This document shows, piece after piece, positions 16,261-25,571 of a stretch of DNA of 64,000 nucleotides. Below the pieces are notes generated by a model, which saw only the letters and a list, made by a program, of their open reading frames with translations, was not told the origin of the DNA and did no database searches. The position numbers were made by a program, and so were the translations under genes. The DNA comes from UBA3946 sp002385755. Lineage in GTDB: Bacteria > Bacillota_I > Bacilli_A > ML615J-28 > CAG-698. The stretch is from the NCBI GenBank assembly GCA_050953085.1, contig JBMNLX010000002.1, forward strand, positions 1 to 64,000, given 5' to 3'. How positions within the stretch are numbered: position 1 is the first letter of the stretch; every line of letters starts with the position of its first letter.

Positions 16261-16289
16261 ATTGTATGATATTTTGCCTTGGATGTCAA
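16261..16289 (-). promoter_or_regulatory. Promoter of the T-box/ileS transcript
   Basis: On the minus strand TTGACA (16284-16289), 17 bases, TACAAT (16261-16266). Transcription would start near 16254, about 45 bases before stem I. Confidence 0.85.
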
Positions 16290-16308
16290 CCTTTTTTTCT
16301 TCCGAACG

Positions 16309-17424
16309 CTAGTCGCGCAAAATATCAAGCTGTTCCCGGTAGACGTATAAGCGGCTGCGCGCGCAGAACCCCGCGGTCTCAAGAATTCCCATCTCCGCGA
16401 GCAGTTTCGCGTTCCGGGCCGCGGCCGGAAACGACTTGTTTTGAATCTCGCTTAAGCGGTTGACCGTCGTGACCGGGTTAAACACCATGTATTCGAGCGC
16501 CGAGATGAGGTTGTTTTTGATTGTGTTCGAATGGGGCGTCTCGAGAATACGGCGATGGTTACGCTTCAGCAGCGTGAGGGAAAAATCGATAATATTGCGC
16601 ATGTGGTTGCTGGTCGCGGTGATCGCCTTCAAATAATATTCGACCCAGCCCTGAAAATGCCCGTGGCTGCGGACCGCGGTCAAGGCGTCGTAATATTCGC
16701 TCAAGTTCGCGGCGAAATAATTCGACATATAAAAGCAATGCGGGCCGCAGGGGTTAGAGCGTTTTAAATAAAGCATATTGAAAAGGCGGGCCAGGCGGTC
16801 GTTCCCGTCATGGAAGGGATGAATCGTCGTCAGCTGATAGTGCACGAGCGCCGCCTTAATCAAATAATTGGTGTTCGCCGTCCGGTTGATATATTCCTCG
16901 AGGGCGTTCATCGAGGACTCGAGTTCCTCGTCAAAGGGCGGGTTATAACGGTTATGGCGGTAATACGTGTAGATCATCATCCTACCGATCCGGTAATGTC
17001 CCGGACGGGCGTTTTTGTCGTTAACGATCCGGCGGTGAAGATTTTTCAAAAAATCGTTGTTAAGTTTTCCCGTCTCCTCGGCCGCCGCTTTCGCGACTTG
17101 ATAAAAACGATACCCGACGTCGGCCGCGCTGCCGAGATCCGCGGTATAGAAATTCTCAAGCGTCAAGTTGTTCCCGCTGATCAAAAGGCTCGCGAGCGTC
17201 TCTTTTTTCAGGCAATAATCGTAAAAATATTCGCGCAGGTAGGGGTCGGTTCCCTGATAGGCGTAGTGCAGGCGGGTAATCGCTTCGTTTGCTTCCATCA
17301 AAAGAGTCAAAACGTCGATATCAAAAACGATTTTCTTTTCAATTTCCTGAAGCGGCAGCGGAACAAAAACGTCGTGCAGCAGCTTGCCTTTGCTATTCAC
17401 CAACATGCGTGGATTGATGTTCAT
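16309..17424 (-). CDS. Fic domain protein with altered motifs
   Basis: A 371-residue Fic-family protein: N-terminal helices, Fic core, then a C-terminal winged-helix region (residues about 310-371). Fic enzymes usually AMPylate target proteins. The catalytic motif reads HPFHDGNDR (202-210), with Asp where Gly or Lys is usual. The upstream inhibitory segment reads SLLISGNN (79-86), with Ser in place of the autoinhibitory Glu. His, Phe, the acidic residue, Asn and Arg remain. ATG follows AAGGAG. It lies 12 bases after miaA on the same strand, so the two may be cotranscribed. Whether it retains AMPylation activity is uncertain. Confidence 0.88.
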   Translation of the reverse strand: MNINPRMLVNSKGKLLHDVFVPLPLQEIEKKIVFDIDVLTLLMEANEAITRLHYAYQGTDPYLREYFYDYCLKKETLASLLISGNNLTLENFYTADLGSAADVGYRFYQVAKAAAEETGKLNNDFLKNLHRRIVNDKNARPGHYRIGRMMIYTYYRHNRYNPPFDEELESSMNALEEYINRTANTNYLIKAALVHYQLTTIHPFHDGNDRLARLFNMLYLKRSNPCGPHCFYMSNYFAANLSEYYDALTAVRSHGHFQGWVEYYLKAITATSNHMRNIIDFSLTLLKRNHRRILETPHSNTIKNNLISALEYMVFNPVTTVNRLSEIQNKSFPAAARNAKLLAEMGILETAGFCARSRLYVYREQLDILRD

Positions 17425-17436
17425 TGGACAACTCCT

Positions 17437-18372
17437 TCATGTCGCCATTTTATCGTTATTTGCGTCCTCCCCCCCAAAAAATATATCTACCTCTTCCTTT
17501 GCTTTTCTCACGGTCTTTTCGAAATCGTCGTAATCGGGCGCGATAAAAACAGCTTCGGTCTGATTCCGGAACCAAGTCAACTGGCGCTTGGCGTAGCGGC
17601 GGGTTTTCGTCTTGATTACCGTCTTCGCTTCTTCCAAAGACAAGGCGCCCGCAAGAAATGACGCGATTTCCCGGTAGCCGATCTCTTTTATCTTGGCGAT
17701 ATTAACGCCGCGCGCGATCAGGCCACGGACTTCCTCGACCCACCCTCCCGCAAACATTTCCTCGACGCGCTCGTCTATGCGGGCGTAGAGAGTTTCGCGG
17801 TCGCCGCGAAGGCATAGAATCAAACTGCGGTAAAGAAGGTTTCGGCCGGCGCGGTTCTCGCTCACCTTCTTGCCGGCCCGAGCCGCCTCAATCGCCCTTA
17901 AGACGCGCCGGCGGTTATTGGGATGGATTGTCTCCGCCGCCTTGGGGTCTTCCCGTTTAAGAATATTATGCAGTTCCTCGTTACCGACGTCGTCAAATTG
18001 CCGGTCGAAAGACGGGTCGCGCCCCGGGATCGACAAATCGTAATCGCCGAGCGCGGCGTTGATATATAAACCCGACCCGCCGACAAGAAACGGCGTTCGC
18101 CCCCGGGAGGCGATATCCTCGATTAAAGGACGGGCGAGCGCCTGGTAATCGCGAATCGAAAAATCGTCGTCAGGACCGATAATATCGAAAAGATGATGCT
18201 TAACCGCGCTTTCCCGCCAAGCGGTCTTCGCTGTGCCGATATCGAGCCCGCGGCGGATTTGCGAGGCGTCGGCGTTAATGATCTCGCCGTCGTACAGGGA
18301 AGCAAGCGAAAGCGAGAGCGTCGTTTTCCCGCTTCCGGTCGGGCCGGCGATAACGACGACCGCCGGTTTCAT
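17437..18372 (-). CDS. miaA: tRNA dimethylallyltransferase MiaA
   Basis: A 311-residue enzyme that prenylates adenosine 37 of tRNAs reading U-starting codons. The P-loop GPTGSGKTTLS is at residues about 9-19, followed by NADASQIRRGLDIGTAK and the substrate segment FLVGGSGLYINAAL. The family arginine-rich TRRYAKRQLTWFRN is near the end. Its ATG (18372) overlaps the mutL stop (TTATGA), so translation is coupled. The order mutS-mutL-miaA is common in bacteria. Confidence 0.95.
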   Translation of the reverse strand: MKPAVVVIAGPTGSGKTTLSLSLASLYDGEIINADASQIRRGLDIGTAKTAWRESAVKHHLFDIIGPDDDFSIRDYQALARPLIEDIASRGRTPFLVGGSGLYINAALGDYDLSIPGRDPSFDRQFDDVGNEELHNILKREDPKAAETIHPNNRRRVLRAIEAARAGKKVSENRAGRNLLYRSLILCLRGDRETLYARIDERVEEMFAGGWVEEVRGLIARGVNIAKIKEIGYREIASFLAGALSLEEAKTVIKTKTRRYAKRQLTWFRNQTEAVFIAPDYDDFEKTVRKAKEEVDIFFGGEDANNDKMAT

Positions 18373-20192
18373 AAGATCCGCCGGAACCATTTTTCAATTT
18401 CCGAGCGGCCGAAGCGAACGATTACCGGTCGTCCGTGCGGGCAAGTATAGGGATTCTCGCAGGCGTTAAGTTGTGAAAGCAAGTTTTCGGCCCCTTCTTT
18501 CGCAAGCGGCTCGTTGCCTTTGATCGAGCGTTTGCAGGCAAGGGCGACGGCCAAATAGTCTAAAAATTCGTGTTTCGCGCCGCCTTTTTTCTCCAAATGC
18601 TTTTGGATTATTTCCTCGGCGAAATCCTTCTCCCGCCCCTTGGGAATCCAGGCGGGAACGGCGCGGATCATGTAGGTGCCGCCGCCGAACTCCTCGATTT
18701 CAAGACCCAAGGAAGCGAGCTCTTCGATTTTTTCCCCGACCATCACCGCTTCCGCCGGCGTGAAATCAAGCTTCGCGGGAATAAGCAGCTCGTATCGCCG
18801 GGCGTCGGGTTTTTTCAGTTCGTCCCGGAAACGCTCGTAATTAATGCGCTCGTGGGCGGCGTGCTGGTCGATCAAATAAAACGCGTCCTCGTTTTGGGCG
18901 AGGATATAGGTCCCGAAGAGTTGGCCGATATAATATAATTTCGGCAGGCGGTCGCCGGCGAAAAGCAAATCGTCCCCGTCCTCCAGGAACGAAAACTCCG
19001 TCTGCGCCGCGTCTTCTTCCTCCGCGGGCGCGGGAGGCACCGTATCTTCCCGGGGCTTAAAAATATCCAAATAGGCGGCGTCATCGTCATCGGTTTCGGC
19101 GGAAAAATCCTTCTCGCTAACGTATTCGCTCCGCGACTTAAAGGCCTGGCGCGAGCGCGGCGAGATCCCGATATCCTTGGCGGGAATTTCCTGATCGACG
19201 ATTAAATCGACGCGGTTAAGAGTATTGTCGATCGCCCGCGTGATAAGGGCCAGCAAATCTTCCTCGTTGGAAAAGCGGATTTCCGTCTTCTGCGGGTGAA
19301 CGTTAACGTCAATCAGCGACGGGTCGACGCTGACGTTAATCACGCAGACGGGATAGCGGCCGCCGGGGATCCGGCCCTCGTAGGCCTCGTAGACGGCGGC
19401 GATGAGTTTGTTGTTACGCGCGACGCGACCGTTAACGATAATCGTTATGTGATTCCGGGACGATTTCGTCACCGAGATATTGCCGATAAAGCCCCGGACC
19501 CGGAAAAAGCCGTCGTTTTCGTCGATTTCCGTCATGTTCTTGGCGACATCGTTCCCGTAGACGTTTTGAATCGCCTCGAGCAGTCGGCCGCCGCCGAACG
19601 TCTGTAATAATTTCCGGTCATTGTTGGTAAGCCGGAAGGCGATATCGGGCCGGGCGAGGGCGATTTTATCCAAAAAGTCGAGAATATAGCTTAATTCCGT
19701 GCTCAGCGATTGCAGGCTTTGTAAGCGGGCGGGCGTGTTGAAAAACAAATTCTTAACGGCAATTTCCGTGCCGCGGGGAAAGGCGATGACCGCCTCGCTC
19801 ACCAATTTGCCGCCCTTGTGCGAGTACATCATTCCCCGAACGCCGTCCGGGCTCGTCTTCAGGATGAAGTGGCTCACTGCCGCGATCGATGGCAGGGCCT
19901 CGCCGCGGAAACCGAGAGTCCGGATCTGATACAAATCCTCGCTTCTCGCGATCTTGCTCGTCGCGTGCGGTTCGAGCGCGAGGCGCGCGTCGGCGGCGCT
20001 CATTCCCGAGCCGTCGTCAAGGACGACGATTTCCTTAAGCCCGGAATCGACGAGGTTGACGTCGATATGCCGGGCCCCGGCGTCGATCGCGTTCTCAACA
20101 AGTTCCTTGACGACCGAGGCCGGTCCGGTGACGACTTCGCCGGCGGCGATCAAATTAACGACTTTTTGGTCAAGCTTAATTATTTTCGCCAT
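18369..20192 (-). CDS. mutL: DNA mismatch repair protein MutL
   Basis: A 607-residue MutL. The N-terminal GHKL ATPase has ELVENAIDAGA, VLDDGSGM and TLGFRGEALPSI. The C-terminal domain carries the endonuclease signature DQHAAHERINYE near residue 445, plus ACKRSIKGN and CPHGRPVIV, so it is a nicking MutL as in bacteria without MutH. It couples MutS recognition to strand incision. It lies 10 bases downstream of mutS. Confidence 0.96.
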   Translation of the reverse strand: MAKIIKLDQKVVNLIAAGEVVTGPASVVKELVENAIDAGARHIDVNLVDSGLKEIVVLDDGSGMSAADARLALEPHATSKIARSEDLYQIRTLGFRGEALPSIAAVSHFILKTSPDGVRGMMYSHKGGKLVSEAVIAFPRGTEIAVKNLFFNTPARLQSLQSLSTELSYILDFLDKIALARPDIAFRLTNNDRKLLQTFGGGRLLEAIQNVYGNDVAKNMTEIDENDGFFRVRGFIGNISVTKSSRNHITIIVNGRVARNNKLIAAVYEAYEGRIPGGRYPVCVINVSVDPSLIDVNVHPQKTEIRFSNEEDLLALITRAIDNTLNRVDLIVDQEIPAKDIGISPRSRQAFKSRSEYVSEKDFSAETDDDDAAYLDIFKPREDTVPPAPAEEEDAAQTEFSFLEDGDDLLFAGDRLPKLYYIGQLFGTYILAQNEDAFYLIDQHAAHERINYERFRDELKKPDARRYELLIPAKLDFTPAEAVMVGEKIEELASLGLEIEEFGGGTYMIRAVPAWIPKGREKDFAEEIIQKHLEKKGGAKHEFLDYLAVALACKRSIKGNEPLAKEGAENLLSQLNACENPYTCPHGRPVIVRFGRSEIEKWFRRIL

Positions 20193-20202
20193 ATCCTCAT
20201 AC

Positions 20203-22764
20203 CTACTTCTTCAAAAGTTTTTGTATTTTCTCAAGGGCGTTTAAAGCCTCGAGCGGGCTCATGTTATACAAGTCAAGCGATTTGATCTCTTCCAGGGCGA
20301 GAGTTTCTTTTTCCGTTTTCGAGTCAAACAAAAGCGGCGGTTGGTAGTTTTTCGCGGACAGAAGACCCGCGTCCGGCTTTTGCGTCTCGAGTTTGTTCAG
20401 AATATCGGTCGCCCTTAAGATCACGGGGAGCGGCAGGGACGCGAGTTTCGCGACGTTGATCCCGTAACTCTTGTCGGCGGCGCCGGGACGGACTTTATAA
20501 AGAAAGACGATGTCTCCCGCCACCTCCTCCGCCGCCACGTGAACGTTCTTCAAGCGCGGGACGCTTTCCTCGAGAACGGTCAGCTCGTGATAATGGGTCG
20601 AAAAAAGCGTCTTACAGCCGAGGTGAGCGTCGATATATTCGATGATCGCCTGAGCGAGGGCCATGCCGTCGTAGGTCGCGGTGCCGCGGCCGATCTCGTC
20701 AAGCAATATCAGGCTGTTTTTTGTGGCCTGGGTCAAGGCCTTGTTTACTTCCGTCATCTCCACCATGAACGTCGACTGGCCGCTGATAATATCGTCGGCG
20801 GCGCCGATTCGCGTAAAAATGGCGTCGAATATCGGCAGGCGCGCCCGGTCGCAGGCGACGAAGGAGCCGATCTGGGCCATAATCGCCGCGATGGCGATCT
20901 GGCGCATATAGGTCGATTTCCCGCCCATGTTCGGGCCGGTAATAAGGAGAATATTTTCTTCCGCCCCCAACTTCGCGTCATTGGGGATGAACGCGGTCGA
21001 AGCGAGTTCCATTACCGGGTGGCGGAGGTTTTTAATTTCAATCTCGTGATTGTCGGTAAAGCGGGGGCGGACGTAATTGTTTTCCTTGGCGACGCGGGCA
21101 AAGGATAGCATCATGTCAAGCTCGGAAATAATTTTTGCCAGGCGCTGAAGCAAGGGCACGTCTTTTTTCGCGCGGTCGCGGACGGAGTTAAAAAGTTCGA
21201 TTTCGAGCGCCAGGGATTTTTCCGCGGCCTGGAGGATTTTCGTCTCCATTTCCTTAAGCTCCGGGGTGATGAAGCGCTCGGTGTTGCTTAAGGTTTGTTT
21301 GCGGATGTAGCCGAACTCGTCGCGGACGAGCGCGCTCGCCCCTTTGGAGACCTCGATATAATAACCGAAGACGCGGTTGTATCCGACCCGAAGAGTTTTG
21401 ATTCCGGTCTTCTCCCGTTCGCGTTGCTCGAGGGCGAGAAGGTATTCCTTGCTGTGATCCTGAATGGCCCTAAGCTCGTCAAGTTCCGCGTTATAGCCGG
21501 GCTTAATCGCGCCGCCGTCGCGGGCGTAAAGGGGGGCGTCCGGAGAGATCGCTTCCTCGATCGCGCTTTGCAAGTCGCGACAACGCTCGCGCTCGTCCTC
21601 GAGAGCGAAAAACCCCGCGATCTTCATTTTCCGAAGCAAATCGCAAATTCCCGGAACCGCGGCGAGCGAGCGCTTAAGCTGCAGGAGGTCGCGCGGTCCC
21701 GCCGTCTCGTAGGACAGTCGGCCGGCGATCCGCTCGAGGTCATATATCTCGTCGAGCGCGTTTTTTAAATCGCTCGCCTCGAGAAACGCTTTCCCGACTC
21801 GGTCGATAATATCATAACGGCGTTCGATTTTCTCTTTATCCACGAGGGGAAAAAGCAGGGTTTTCTTAAGATACCGGCTCCCCATCGCCGTCGCGCATTT
21901 ATCGAGAGTGGAAAGCAGAGTGTTCTTTCTCTCCTGGAAACGCAGGGTCTCGGTCAACTCGAGATTCCGGCGGGAAGCGAAATCGATCTTCATATAAGCG
22001 GAACTATCGTACTTTACCGCCGGTTGGAGATGGACGAGCGTCCGTTTCTGCGTCCGGATAATGTAATTTATCAGCCGCCAGAAGCTCTTCGTCTCCTCGG
22101 CGTCAAGATTCGCGGCGAGCGCCCGCAAATACGCGACCTCGCCGTCCCGTTCCTCTTCAGAAACGGTAAGAGAACGGGCGACGGAAATCGGGGCGAGGAG
22201 CGCGCGATTAAACCCGGGCGCGACGACGACCTCGCGCGTGTTGAGTTTTAATAACTCCGCCGCGAGCAGTTCCTCAGCCGGCGGGATCTCCGTGACGTAA
22301 TTTTCGCCCGTGGATAGGTCGCTGTAAGCGAGAATGAACCGATCTTTCCCGACCGTTACCGAGACGAGATAGTTGTTATCGCGGGCGTCAAGCGTCTCCC
22401 CCTCGGTCACGGTTCCGGGGGTTATCACCCGCGTCACCTCGCGGCGGACCAAGCCCTTGGCGAGCGCCGGGTCCTCCACTTGCTCGACGATCGCGACCTT
22501 ATACCCTTTCTCCGTCAACCGGTCGAGATAGCCGCTAACGCTGTGGTAAGGGACGCCGCACATCGGCACCCGCTCCGGGGCGCCGGCGTCGCGCGAGGTC
22601 AATACGATCTCAAGCTCTTTGGAAGCGACGATAGCGTCGTTGAAAAACATTTCGTAAAAATCGCCGAGACGGAAAAACACGAGCGCATCGGCGTATTCTT
22701 CCTTGATTTCGAGATACTGCCTCATCATCGGCGTATATTGGTTTTTATCAATCTCCTGATACAT
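20203..22764 (-). CDS. mutS: DNA mismatch repair protein MutS
   Basis: An 853-residue MutS1. The mismatch-binding domain has FFRLGDFYEMFFNDA (Phe-x-Glu in FYEMF). The ATPase has Walker A GPNMGGKSTYMRQ and Walker B LILLDEIGRGTATYDG. The C-terminal LxPLEALNxLxxIQKL helix may be the clamp-binding end. The ATG at 22764 is preferred over an in-frame GTG at 22773 because GGGTGA lies six bases upstream. It heads the mutS-mutL-miaA unit. Confidence 0.96.
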   Translation of the reverse strand: MYQEIDKNQYTPMMRQYLEIKEEYADALVFFRLGDFYEMFFNDAIVASKELEIVLTSRDAGAPERVPMCGVPYHSVSGYLDRLTEKGYKVAIVEQVEDPALAKGLVRREVTRVITPGTVTEGETLDARDNNYLVSVTVGKDRFILAYSDLSTGENYVTEIPPAEELLAAELLKLNTREVVVAPGFNRALLAPISVARSLTVSEEERDGEVAYLRALAANLDAEETKSFWRLINYIIRTQKRTLVHLQPAVKYDSSAYMKIDFASRRNLELTETLRFQERKNTLLSTLDKCATAMGSRYLKKTLLFPLVDKEKIERRYDIIDRVGKAFLEASDLKNALDEIYDLERIAGRLSYETAGPRDLLQLKRSLAAVPGICDLLRKMKIAGFFALEDERERCRDLQSAIEEAISPDAPLYARDGGAIKPGYNAELDELRAIQDHSKEYLLALEQREREKTGIKTLRVGYNRVFGYYIEVSKGASALVRDEFGYIRKQTLSNTERFITPELKEMETKILQAAEKSLALEIELFNSVRDRAKKDVPLLQRLAKIISELDMMLSFARVAKENNYVRPRFTDNHEIEIKNLRHPVMELASTAFIPNDAKLGAEENILLITGPNMGGKSTYMRQIAIAAIMAQIGSFVACDRARLPIFDAIFTRIGAADDIISGQSTFMVEMTEVNKALTQATKNSLILLDEIGRGTATYDGMALAQAIIEYIDAHLGCKTLFSTHYHELTVLEESVPRLKNVHVAAEEVAGDIVFLYKVRPGAADKSYGINVAKLASLPLPVILRATDILNKLETQKPDAGLLSAKNYQPPLLFDSKTEKETLALEEIKSLDLYNMSPLEALNALEKIQKLLKK

Positions 22765-22826
22765 AATCTTCACCCGCCGGCGGCGTTTTATGCATAAATT
22801 ATCCGCGCGGCTTTCACATTATTAAT

Positions 22827-22854
22827 ATTATATCATATTTTCTTAAAATTCCAA
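22827..22854 (-). promoter_or_regulatory. Probable mutS promoter
   Basis: On the minus strand TTGGAA (22849-22854), 16 bases, TATAAT (22827-22832), about 60 bases upstream of the mutS ATG. Confidence 0.65.
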
Positions 22855-22948
22855 ATAAAAAGTCAAAAGATATCGGGCGCGGGAAAAAGCAATTATTTTT
22901 GTTATTAATTCCCAGATTTGACGGAAAATGACGAATTTTCGCGCTCAT

Positions 22949-23038
22949 AAGTTTTCCACAATTATGTTGAAAACCCGGGAAAAACGGGGGGAAAATGACT
23001 GTCCGCGGCGTATTTTTAAAAGGAAATGTGGAAAACTT
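22949..23038. repeat. Inverted pair of DnaA-box-like 12-mers
   Basis: AAGTTTTCCACA (22949-22960) and its exact reverse complement TGTGGAAAACTT (23027-23038) lie 66 bases apart in the divergent mutS/flavodoxin-fusion intergenic region. TTTTCCACA fits the loose DnaA-box consensus TTWTNCACA. The rest of 22855-23120 shows no gene. Confidence 0.6.
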
Positions 23039-23123
23039 TTAAGCCGAAAAACTTTTTTCGCAAACCCCATTGAGATACGCGCGCCGCGAAACCGGCGATC
23101 AACTTGACCTCGCGGAAAATATT

Positions 23124-23153
23124 TTGCGGCAAAAGGGCCGTTTGTGGTATAAT
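23124..23153 (+). promoter_or_regulatory. Extended -10 promoter of the flavodoxin fusion gene
   Basis: TGGTATAAT (TATAAT at 23148-23153, TG one base before) with TTGCGG 18 bases upstream (23124-23129). Confidence 0.65.
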
Positions 23154-23192
23154 AAAGTCGTAAGAAAAAGCGTTTTGAGGAGGATTTTATAA

Positions 23193-24176
23193 TTGAGACG
23201 GAGGGAAAACATTTATTATGTTATTGAGGCCCTGGCGTATTTGGGCGGGGTAGGCGATCCGGAGGATGTGTATAATAAAGCGGGAGAGTTGTTCCCGCAA
23301 TCAATAATAAAAAGCTATCCCGACGCTGGCGCGTTTGACGAAGCCGTTCGCAAAGCTGTCGACGATTGCCTGGATTCGGCCGCGGGAAAAAAAGTTTTCA
23401 AAAGGAACCCCGCCGGCAAACTCGTTTTCAAAGAACCTTACGCGCGGCTCGCGCGGCGCGTGAGGGAAGGAATAAACCCGCGGGAGACGATCCGCCTATG
23501 GTGGTATATGGGTAATGAGGAATTTTGCGCGGTCACCGACAAATGCGTGTATTTTTTATCCGTCGACCCGAACCCGGTCTTAATACGCGGAAGCGTGAAC
23601 TCGGCGAAAGTAATTTTGAACGAAGAATGGATGACGATAATATTCGAAAGCTACGACGGGATAACGTGGGAAGTGGGCGCGGAATACGACGAGGTAATCT
23701 TCGCCTTGCTTAAAGAAACGATCTTCTGCCTAAAAACCTTGATCGTCTGCGAGTCGTATCATCACAAGAACACTTTGAAGGTCGCGAGCCGGATGGCGGC
23801 GGCGCTATACGCCGACCTCCTCCCGGCGGGGGAGGTTGATGATATCGAAAAATATGACCTCGTCGGCTTTGGTTCCGGAATCTACTTCAACAAGCATCAC
23901 CGGCGACTGCGCGAGCTTGTCGAGAAACTTAACCTTAAGGATAAGCGCGTCTTCGTCTTCTCGACGAGCGGGATCGGCTTTAAATGCTTTAACCGCGGGC
24001 TGATAAGAAAACTAAGGAAAAAAGGCGCCGTAATCGTCGGCAGTTTTGCATGCCGGGGATACGACACCTTCGGAATTCTGAAGAAAATCGGCGGGATCGC
24101 CCGCGAGCGCCCGAACGAGCGCGATTTGAAAAAGGCCGAGGCTTTTGCCCGCGGCCTCTTGCGCGCCGATTTATAA
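23193..24176 (+). CDS. Three-part protein with C-terminal flavodoxin domain
   Basis: A 327-residue soluble protein, start TTG after AGGAGG. Residues about 1-95 look like a winged-helix-type alpha domain (YYVIEALAYLGGVGDPEDVY). Residues 100-165 are beta-rich with a PH-like pattern (EFCAVTDKCVYFLSV, WMTIIFESYDGITWEV). Residues 183-327 are a flavodoxin fold with a phosphate-loop-like CESYHHKNT (186-194), DLVGFGSGIYF and VFSTSGIG. The FMN loop is unusual in having His-His-Lys-Asn-Thr. It overlaps the convergent oxidoreductase gene by six bases. I know of no named family with this combination; the first two assignments are by pattern only. Confidence 0.7.
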   Translation: MRRRENIYYVIEALAYLGGVGDPEDVYNKAGELFPQSIIKSYPDAGAFDEAVRKAVDDCLDSAAGKKVFKRNPAGKLVFKEPYARLARRVREGINPRETIRLWWYMGNEEFCAVTDKCVYFLSVDPNPVLIRGSVNSAKVILNEEWMTIIFESYDGITWEVGAEYDEVIFALLKETIFCLKTLIVCESYHHKNTLKVASRMAAALYADLLPAGEVDDIEKYDLVGFGSGIYFNKHHRRLRELVEKLNLKDKRVFVFSTSGIGFKCFNRGLIRKLRKKGAVIVGSFACRGYDTFGILKKIGGIARERPNERDLKKAEAFARGLLRADL

Positions 24177-25391
24177 CTTGACCAGTTCCCCGCCGGCCTT
24201 GCGCGAGGATTCCGCGGCGAAGGCCATGCGGTGACTTTCGATTGAATTGTTAATGTCGGTAAGGCCCGATAAGGGCTCGCCGGAACGGACGTTCCGGACG
24301 AAATCAAGAACCATCCGGACGTCGCCCCCGGCGTGGCCGGAAAGGTCGGTCTCTCGGGCCTTGATATCAACGGTTTCCTCGCCCTCCCCGTAGACCTTGA
24401 CCGCGAATCGACCTTCTTCCAAATCGCCGGTAATCTCGCCCTTGGAGCCGTGGATCTTCAGGCTGCGATGGATCTCGTTCGAGAAAGCGGTGACGGTAAG
24501 GTTGGCGGTCGCGCCCGAGGCGAAAATCATGCTTACGACCTGGTGATCGGGGACGTTGTTATCGCTTCGGTACACGCAGCGGCCGTAATTAATCCGCTCG
24601 TCTCGCAAGACTTTCTCGACGTCGGGGTCGAGGGAGAATATCATAAACCAGTCCGGATGCGATTTATAAAACTCGATCGCGTTATAGGGACAGGGAACAT
24701 CGCATTTATAGCAATATTCGGCGCTCCCCTCGGGGGCGTTTTCTTTTTTAAAATAGAAAAGGTTACCGAAGGAGCTTAAGGCCTCGCACTTCTCGCCGAC
24801 GAGCCATTGGATAATATCAAGATCATGACAGGCCTTGGCGAGAATCATTGGCGCGGAATCTTCCTCGCGCCGCCAGTTCCCGCGGACGTAACTGTGGGCG
24901 AAATGATAATAGCCGATATGCTCGGTCTGCGAAACGGTCGCGACCTTGCCGATCTTGCCGGATTCGATGATCTTTTTGACTTCCCGGTAAAAGGGCGCGT
25001 AACGCAGGACATGGCAAACCGCCACTTTGCGTCCCAAGGAGTTCGCTTTGTCTCGAATCGCGAGACAATGGTCCAATTCCGCCGCGATCGGTTTTTCAAG
25101 CAACAGATCGTACCCCAATTCAAGGCCGGCCATCGCTTGCTCGTAATGATCGCGGTCCATCGTGGAGACGACCAGAATATCGGCGATTTTCCCTTTCTTA
25201 AACATTTCCTTATAATCGGTGTAATAATCTTCTTCTCTCACGCCGAACAATTGCATGATAAACGGCTTCTTAACGGGGTTGATCTCGCAAACCGCCGCCA
25301 ATTCCATCTCCTCCGGATGGCTTTTAATAATGTTCGCGTAGGTGAAACCGCGCGCGCCGAAACCCAGAATCGCTAATTTTACCTTTTTCAT
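24171..25391 (-). CDS. Gfo/Idh/MocA family oxidoreductase
   Basis: A 406-residue NAD(P)-dependent dehydrogenase. The Rossmann motif is ILGFGARGFTYANI (residues 8-21), and the family Lys is in LLLEKPIAAELDHC near residue 100. The C-terminal domain carries HDLDIIQWLVG, with the catalytic His-Asp pair, and a cysteine cluster EYCYKCDVPCPYN typical of one subgroup. Such enzymes act on sugars, inositols or similar polyols. The ATG follows AGGAGGAAT. No sugar transporter or kinase lies nearby to identify the substrate. Confidence 0.9.
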   Translation of the reverse strand: MKKVKLAILGFGARGFTYANIIKSHPEEMELAAVCEINPVKKPFIMQLFGVREEDYYTDYKEMFKKGKIADILVVSTMDRDHYEQAMAGLELGYDLLLEKPIAAELDHCLAIRDKANSLGRKVAVCHVLRYAPFYREVKKIIESGKIGKVATVSQTEHIGYYHFAHSYVRGNWRREEDSAPMILAKACHDLDIIQWLVGEKCEALSSFGNLFYFKKENAPEGSAEYCYKCDVPCPYNAIEFYKSHPDWFMIFSLDPDVEKVLRDERINYGRCVYRSDNNVPDHQVVSMIFASGATANLTVTAFSNEIHRSLKIHGSKGEITGDLEEGRFAVKVYGEGEETVDIKARETDLSGHAGGDVRMVLDFVRNVRSGEPLSGLTDINNSIESHRMAFAAESSRKAGGELVKL

Positions 25392-25523
25392 CGTTATTCC
25401 TCCTCGTCGATTTCATTATAACATTTATCGGGAAATTTGTTAAGCGAAAAATAGGTTGTTGGCGCGAGAGGGATATTTTCTCGGAAGTAATTAAAAAATA
25501 TTTAATTTTTTGTTAATTTTTGG

Positions 25524-25551
25524 TTGATTTTTTTGGAATAAGTGATATAAT
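25524..25551 (+). promoter_or_regulatory. Promoter of a stand-alone small transcript
   Basis: TTGATT (25524-25529), 16 bases, perfect TATAAT (25546-25551). The predicted transcript runs from about 25558 to the terminator at 25699. Confidence 0.75.
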
Positions 25552-25571
25552 AAAGGCGGACAAGGCAATAT

